DNA of 64,000 nt from Marsupella aquatica (taxonomy: Eukaryota; Marchantiophyta), in the NCBI GenBank assembly GCA_973895155.1, contig OZ316891.1:9548001-9612000 (forward strand). The letters run 5' to 3'. Under the pieces are notes generated by a model, which was not told the DNA's origin, did not search any database, and worked only from the letters and a program-made list of their open reading frames with translations. Made by a program: the position numbers and the translations under genes. Within the stretch, counting starts at the first letter, position 1. Each line of letters opens with the position of its first letter. This document shows, piece after piece, positions 58,010 to 64,000 of the stretch.

Positions 58010-58180
58010 CAGCTGAATTCGGAGCTTTTGACATGCGGATCGGTGGCTAGCTCTTCAAAATGTTTGTGTGAGAGTGCTATTCAAGGGCTTGTTGAAGGCG
58101 GGGTTGAAGGTGAGTTAATCCCTGCAAAATTCGAGGATGAGTGATATCAGGATACACATGAAGCTCAGTTCCATTAGTCT
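58010..58180 (+). pseudogene. Second copy of the unassigned coding-like fragment
   Basis: Follows GAACCTGCAG and reads NSELLTCGSVASSSKCLCES, then AIQGLVEGG, with a stop shortly after. It is the partner of 41,178-41,345. Confidence 0.3.
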
Positions 58181-59150
58181 AGAGCAGTGCCGCAACAGAA
58201 AACTTGTCAATTCAGCTTTTGTCTCGGACTATTGAAACTGTTTTCCTCGAGCTTGAGTGTGATTCATTCGACGCGGAGTGGCCCTGCGAGTTTTAAATTT
58301 GAGGGAGAGACTACAGTGCCTCAGATGCCCACCTGCGGAATTTTAGATCGGAGAGCGAAAGTAAATTGTTTCGAGAGACAAACTGACAGAGTGACGATCA
58401 TCTGTCAGTTGAGGGAATTAAGAGCTCTGCCGAACAATGACATGGAAAAATCAGACCGGAAAAATTGAATTCCTAATAACAGCATTGAAGAGACCCTGCA
58501 AAATTCGAATTCGTAATAAATAATGAAGAGACTGATGACCTTGCTTAAAATTGGATTGTTGAGCCAGAGAGAGAGAGAGTACAGAAACTAGTTGTTGCGG
58601 GTATATCTCCTATCCAGAGAGAGAGAGAGAGAGACGGAAATCGATGAGATGTCTAACCCAAAGGTTTTGCTCGGATAGGATCTCTAGCTAGAACATGAAG
58701 TTTGAGTATGATAGCAGCCTGGTTCACATCTCGTGAGTGAAGACTAGAAGACGAGATGCAATCAATTCACATGAAAGGTGCATTGAACCAGGGTTTTATG
58801 TGAAGTCTCCCAGCAGTCTTCTAGATGAGTGTTTTGGTCAGATCAATGGTTTGAGAAGCTCTCCACCTTGTGAGGGCATGCCATTCTTCAATTCTATTAT
58901 TTGCTGAAGTTGAGTTAGCTTTCCTGGCATCCAGGATGCTGCCCTCGCTGTCCATTAATTCTTGCAATCAATACTTAAAAAAAAATAGCCTCAAAAGAAC
59001 CAATGAAATTCATAAAGCAAGCATACAACTGGGCACCCATGAGCAACAGGGAACCCATGAGGGACAAGCACTGTGGTGCTGTGTTAAACTTATGTCAAGT
59101 TAATCTGATCCGTTACTACTATAGTACATCATAACATAAAACCAATACAC

Positions 59151-59302
59151 TATAATTATGATCTACAAATCAACTGATTTGAAGTATATGTGTCTTAGTT
59201 TATATAAAATTATGATCTACAAAGATTTGAAGTATATGTGTCTTAGTTTATATATAATTATGATCTACAAACCATTTGAAGTACATGTGTCTTGGTTTAT
59301 GT
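59151..59302. repeat. Tandem triplicate, about 50 bp unit
   Basis: ATTATGATCTACAAA, TTTGAAGTATATGTGTCTTA and GTTTATAT recur three times from 59,158, 59,212 and 59,260. Confidence 0.9.
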
Positions 59303-60069
59303 TCTGGTTGTATAATTGGACTAAAATCAATGTGCCCAGAAAATCTGGGGAGGCCAGCACCACAAGAGGAGCTGTCCATTTAATTCTTGCAATCAATAGT
59401 TAATTAAGTTTGGACATTCAAACTGGATGTGGCACATGAAATTGGGTGTGCCATATAAACACATCAGTGGGAAACTGACTCCCACCACCAGCCAGGAGTG
59501 GAAGCATGAGACCCCTACTCCAGGTTCCTGCCCATTGATTCACCACCACCTCACCAGTTTTCTTGTCAACATTGGACTCATCCCAATTTCCCTGGGTCTT
59601 CACTGAATGAAGCTTTAAGAGTTCATTTTTAGGGCACAGAATACTTTCATTTGCAGCGTTTACTAGGGTTTTGTCATCACAATCTTTGATGGGTTGTCAG
59701 CATGGCGATCTATGAATTTTCTTCTTTTCTTTGACGCTGAATCTTTCATGTGCAATAGACTTGCATGGTACATGGTACAACCCACAAGGGTTCTCTTTCT
59801 CCATGGCACCAACAAAACAATGGGTCTTTGATAGGTTGTCAGCATGGAGATCTTTAGGGTTTTTTTATCCTCACTTTCCCAGGGGTCTTCAGAGCGTGGA
59901 GATCCAAGAGCTTTCTTTTTATGACATGGAAATTTTCATTCACAAGAGATTTATGTGCTACTTGGCACAATCCACAAGAGGTTTGGCTGGGTTTGAATAT
60001 TTTCTGTGATACTTCATCCTGGGTAGATTTGTGTAACACTTGGCATAACCCACACACACCTAGTACCAA

Positions 60070-60155
60070 CCCTCCTTAACACCCATTGAGAGAGTGGGGC
60101 TTGAACCCAACTAAGACCCTCAACCGCAAGTCACTTCAACTAGACCAGTAGACCC
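60070..60155 (-). repeat. tRNA-derived SINE-like unit
   Basis: On the minus strand TGGTCTAGTTGAAGTG (A-box-like) is followed about 30 bases on by TGGGTTCAAGCCCC, a good B box. The stretch continues into AT-rich sequence with TGGGTTATGCCAAGTGTTAC. No tail or target duplication identified. Confidence 0.45.
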
Positions 60156-60889
60156 TACTCAAGTGGTTTGATGAAAGTTTTTCCTCAGTTGTTTTGTGTA
60201 ATTGAATTATCACTTTACTTAGGGTGACTTGTGACCTTTTATCACCAAAACAAACTGGAGGTTCATTTCTTGTTCTAAAAGTAGACTCCAGGGCAAACAC
60301 ATTTGAAATGAAGCTGAAAAAATACTGCAAATCACTTGAATGAAGTGCCAAGGTTTGGAAATTTTTGGGGCACGTCTGCAGGGGTGGAAGGAATAAAAAG
60401 GAACAACAGTCCCCACTGCTTGTAAATCCGGCCACACCTGAAATGAAATGTCAAAGATGGAATGATACACTAGACAAAGCCCATTAGCTCATCACACTCT
60501 GGAAGTGGTAGATCTCCCCCCTTTTCTTTTCAAGTGGAATGCTGTAAAATTTTGGAGCTTGTATTTCATGACCCTATAGTTGATTTGATCTGCATCCATC
60601 CATCTTTTCTTTATTAGGGCGTCACACAGCTTCAAACTAAGTTGCAGACAATGACTTTTGGCATATATACACAAATGGTTGTAACTTTTTCACAGTGAAC
60701 ATAATGTAAACGCTTAAAAAATCACTAACCTCTACAGTGACTTGCGGTCATGGCATACGACCAATCTTAATTTAATATGGCAAAAAGTTAAGGACTACAA
60801 ATTTGGTAGTCCTAACTTCTTCTGTTCGTAACCTTAACTACTAAGTTAAGGTCCATCAAAATAATTTGAAAATGTGAGACACCCTATTG

Positions 60890-62260
60890 TACTTTGTTTG
60901 GCCCTCTTTTAACAATAAACTGGAGTTAAATTTTTTTTCACTTTGAAGAGGAGCAGAAAAGAGTATTAGATAGCTAGCAATCATTATTGGTGCTGCATGT
61001 TTTTTCTCAGATTGCTTTGATTTCATGACCTTCCTCTAATGTAGATCCACATTCATCCATCTTTTTCTTCATTACACTCTGTTTGGCCCTTTTTTTCCTA
61101 AAATAAACTTGGAGTGAATTATTTTCCCTTTGAAGAGGAGCAGAAACTGTAGCTAGCCATCATTATTGGTCTACCATTTTAGATCCCTTGCTTATATTTC
61201 AGGCTACACTAGATCCACATCCACCCATCTTTTGTTTGGCCCTTTTTGGTAATAAACTTGGAGTGTATTATATTCACTTTGAAGAGGACCAGATAGCCAC
61301 AGAAGCCATCCATCATCATTCGTCTAACATTTTCGATCCCTTGCTTATATTTCAGCCTACAGTAGATCCACATCAACCCACCTTTTGTTTAGCCCTTTTT
61401 GGTAAATGAACTTGGAGTCTGTTATTTTCACTTTGAAGAGGAGCAGATAGTTATAGAAGCCATCCATCATTATTAATCTAACATTTCTATCCTTTGCTTA
61501 TATTTCAGGCTACAGTAGATCCACATCAACCCATCTTTTGTTGGGCCCTTTTTGGTAAATAAAGTTGGAGTGTATTATTTTCACTTTGAAGAGGAGGAGG
61601 TAGTTATAGAAGCCATCCATCATTATTGGTCTGACTAACATTTTTTATCCTTTGCTTATATTTCAGGCTACAGTAGACAGACATCAACCCACCTTTTGTT
61701 GGGCCCTTTTTGGTAAATAAACTTGGAGTGACTGTATTATTTTCACTTTGAAGAGGAGGAGGTAGTTATAGAAGCCATGCATCATTATTAATCTAACATT
61801 TTTTATACTTTGCTTATATTTCAGGCTACAGTAGATCCACATGAACCCATCTTTTGTTGGGCCCTTTTCGGTAAATAAACTTGGAGTGACTGTATTATTT
61901 TCACTTTGAAGTGGAGCAGATAGTTATACAAGCCATCCATCATTATTGGTCTAATATTTTTTGATCCCTTGCTTATATTTCAGGCTACAGTGGATCCACA
62001 TGAACCCATCTTTTGTTGGGTCCTTTTTGGTAAATAGACTTGGAGTGTATTATTGTCACTTTGAAGAGGAGCAGGTAGTTATAGAAGCCATCCATCATTA
62101 TTGGTCTAACATTTTCGATCCCTTGCTTATATTTCAGGTTACAGTGGATCCACATGAACCCATCTTTGGTTGGGCCCTTTTTGGTAAATAGACTTGGAGT
62201 GTATTATTGTCACTTTGAAGAGGAGCAGGTAGCTCTAGAAGCCATCATTATTGGTGTAAC
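60890..62260. repeat. Tandem array of about 155-bp units, about 8-9 copies
   Basis: Units share TTATATTTCAGGCTACAGTAG, ATCCACATSAACCCATCTTT, TGTTGGGCCCTTTTTGGTAA, AAACTTGGAGTGTATTATT and CACTTTGAAGAGGAGCAG. The GTT.GGCCC landmark falls near 61,231, 61,383, 61,535, 61,693, 61,851, 62,010 and 62,164 (spacing 152-159 bp), with more decayed units before 61,231. The outer units are the most diverged, as expected for an array homogenised by unequal exchange. Confidence 0.93.
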
Positions 62261-63396
62261 ACTCTCTTGCGTGTATTGCGTGACCTTCCTCTACAGTAGA
62301 TCCATAGCCATTCATCTGCTAGACCATCTTTGACATCGCTCGCTTGGTTTGTCAATTGCTTCGCAACGACTATAGTAGATTGAAGCTCTCTGTTCTGGCT
62401 TCACGCAGCAATCTTCTCGGCTCTATCAATTGACCTCTGTGTCCTTCAAGCAGTTCCCCACTAGGTCGGAGCATTTCCTCAAATCTGAGCTTTACTCACA
62501 CAGCGTCTCGTTTCTGTTGGCTCGTACCTTTGGTTTAAGCATTTCGTTGAAGCTTAGCACAGACATCTTAGTTTTTCAAAGATTGCCTTGTCTGTGCACT
62601 GGATATTCGAGCATTCTGTGATGAGCGATCTTTGACATACTAAAATTTCGGCTCCTGCAGGTCACCAACTTCAGCTTCTCTCTCTGGCAGGCAATCGGAC
62701 TCCCGGTCATCATGGTCTAACAAGAAGCAACTGAAACAGAATTAAGAGTCTGGCCCGGCTCCTTACCCTCCTGTCTCTTGCGATTTCTCCTTGCAGACAA
62801 CGATTTTGCTAGGGAGAGCCCTCACTTCGCTCGGGAATCAAGTATCATGGACAACGGGGGTATTTGGTCTGACTGTTGCCCTTGTTAGCTTTCCTTCTTC
62901 GTTTCCTTTCAGAATTGTTTTCCAGAATCGCTTTTCTCTGCGGGACAACCCCAAACCCTAAACCTATTGACTCAGTTTCCATTTACAGTGAAAAACTGCT
63001 GCGTGCTTTGATCCTCAGTGTCCCATCGCCATCACGACGGCTTGGATCTGAATTCCTAGCCGCTGGCAGACCATCAGCCAGGGCAGGGTAGTTGCCAATG
63101 TGTTTATCTTCCTGCTGTGGGTCCATCTGTTCGTTGCTTGATTACTACTTTGATCATCATGCTCAGCTAGCTTTCAGAAGTCTTTTAATCATGAGTGTCC
63201 TTAAGATACCAAAGGAGAACGGCTGTCCATCTGAATTCCACATTCTTCCTCCTGAGGGAGTGCTGATGAGCAGTCGAAAGCTTGATTGTCGTGATGGTGT
63301 CTCATTTTCTGGTTTCAAAATCTGCGGTTGCAGAACCGGAGGATTTCGCAGGCAACACTGGCGGCAAGTGATATAGCCATCCAACATAAGAGAAAA
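62261..63396. other. Region upstream of the TSR2-like gene
   Basis: Less AT-rich than the array and probably contains the promoter, leader and possibly a 5' exon of the gene at 63,397. Several open frames on + lack recognisable motifs. Confidence 0.4.
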
Positions 63397-63870
63397 ATGT
63401 GGGCGCCACTCACTGCAGAGGGAGTAGAGGTTTTCGGGCTGGCCGTTTATCAGTGCTTGCACCGCTGGACAGCATTGCAGCTCGCAGTACACAATGAGTG
63501 GGGAGGCTCCTCTTCTGTGCTCAAAGCTCAGCAGTTTCAGTCCGAGATTGTGGCCTTCTTTACTCGTTCGAAAGGTACATTTCTCCCCTACTCTGTCTGG
63601 ACCATTGCATGCTGAAATTCTTCAACACTCAGTTTGACAACAGGAGTTCTTTTGAGGCGGACGTGGAGCCTCTAATTGTGTTGTCTAATTGGGATTGATA
63701 CTGTTGAATTGTAGCAGAGGTACGATACATTGATGAGCTGGAAGATCTGTTGGACCAGTGCATGCTGGAATTTTTCAACACTGAGATCGAGGATGGGAGT
63801 TTATTTGAGGTGGGTGTGAAGCCTGTTAGTCTGTTGCACAAAGCGAATCTCTACCAGTGGATGCCTCCGG
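63397..63870 (+). CDS. TSR2: TSR2-like pre-rRNA-processing protein, partial model
   Basis: Exon A at 63397-63574 (from the ATG giving MWAPLTAEGVEVFG) encodes the core CLHRWTALQLAVHNEWGG and FFTRSK. Exon B starts at 63718 and encodes RYIDELEDLLDQCMLEFFNT, then EIEDGSLFEV. The splice (AAAG-gtacat, tagcag-AGGTAC) restores frame as SK-E-VRYIDEL. Both blocks match the Tsr2 family: helix with RWTALQ..V...WGG, then Y.DELED.L...M...FNT..EDGS. Tsr2 is an escort for ribosomal protein eS26 in 40S maturation, in nucleus and cytoplasm. The 3' limit is uncertain, since the usual VAE..M..EC motif is poorly kept (LLHKANLYQW), and the gene may continue past the window. The true start could be further upstream. 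The intron contains a decayed copy of exon B. Confidence 0.75.
63573..63699 (+). pseudogene. Decayed duplicate of TSR2 exon B inside the intron
   Basis: Reads RYISPLLCLDHCMLKFFNT, then FDNRSSFEADVEPL and a stop. This is clearly related to exon B (RYIDELEDLLDQCMLEFFNT, EDGSLFEVGVKPV) 145 bp downstream. It starts with the same AGGTAC as exon B and is out of frame with exon A. Confidence 0.75.
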
Positions 63871-64000
63871 GTAGTAGTCGTCTTTCTTATATCTCTCTGT
63901 GATCAAGTGAAAAGTTGAGTAGTTGTTTTTAAACCCTAAACACATCACTGTTTTCTGCTATGATGTCAAGGAGGTTTCTGTTCTTTAATCGGGTAGCCTG

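Larger units (their letters stand above)
56018..58180. repeat. Upstream block 3, duplicated with the PHT1 gene
   Basis: Collinear with block 1 over its whole length, including the distal TTCGGAGCTTTTGACATGCG part at about 58,018, and with block 2 to about 57,760. Landmark AGCATCAATGTCGAATCC is at 57,683. Confidence 0.85.
58181..60890. other. Spacer with microsatellites and short tandem repeats
   Basis: Two short (GA)n tracts (about 58,563-58,579 and 58,614-58,634), a triplicate at 59,151-59,302 and a SINE-like unit near 60,070-60,150. A diverged repeat at 59,690-60,060 has landmarks TTGTCAGCATGG.GATCT and TGGTACAACCCACAAG or TGGCACAATCCACAAG. No gene recognised. Confidence 0.5.

Overview
The window is nuclear DNA of a land plant. 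Introns are spliceable, the spacers are AT-rich, and there is a broken piece of a chlorophyll-synthesis gene (divinyl reductase, DVR), three plant-type PHT1 phosphate transporters, and a mini-retrotransposon primed by the plant initiator-Met tRNA. Short introns, intronless PHT1 genes and dense small tandem duplications suggest a non-seed plant (bryophyte or lycophyte). That placement is inference; the sequence does not fix the species.

Layout. 0-5 kb: a seven-exon Gfo/Idh/MocA oxidoreductase gene on +. 5.6-6.2 kb: a DVR pseudogene on -, with its last part duplicated in tandem. 6-10.6 kb: spacer with four families of local tandem repeats. 10.6-14.4 kb: a seven-exon DASS/SLC13 carrier resembling the tonoplast dicarboxylate transporter. 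17-18.1 kb (-): an intronless secreted SMP-30/gluconolactonase-like protein. 18-37 kb: gene-poor and repeat-rich, with a SINE-like tandem block, MITE-like foldbacks, minisatellites ending in a Helitron-like terminus, and a complete 332-bp TRIM element. 37.5-58 kb (-): three PHT1 genes in direct tandem, each carried with about 1.7-2 kb of its own upstream DNA. 60.9-62.3 kb: an array of about 155-bp repeats. 63.4 kb to the end (+): a TSR2-like pre-rRNA-processing gene.

The PHT1 genes form the only functional cluster. They would encode plasma-membrane proton/phosphate symporters, and their upstream blocks carry P1BS-type (GNATATNC) sites expected to be read by PHR-type phosphate-starvation regulators. 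The copies differ in the proximal site: one in copy 1, an inverted pair in copy 2, and a lost site in copy 3. The other genes look unrelated to one another.

The most unusual item is the TRIM at 35,630-35,961. It has identical 137-bp LTRs, a 5-bp target duplication, a 13-base match to the initiator-Met tRNA and an internal region of only 58 bp. Each LTR contains a tRNA-like unit with A and B boxes. Other points of interest are an intron in the TSR2-like gene that contains a decayed copy of the next exon, and mosaic similarity among the PHT1 copies.
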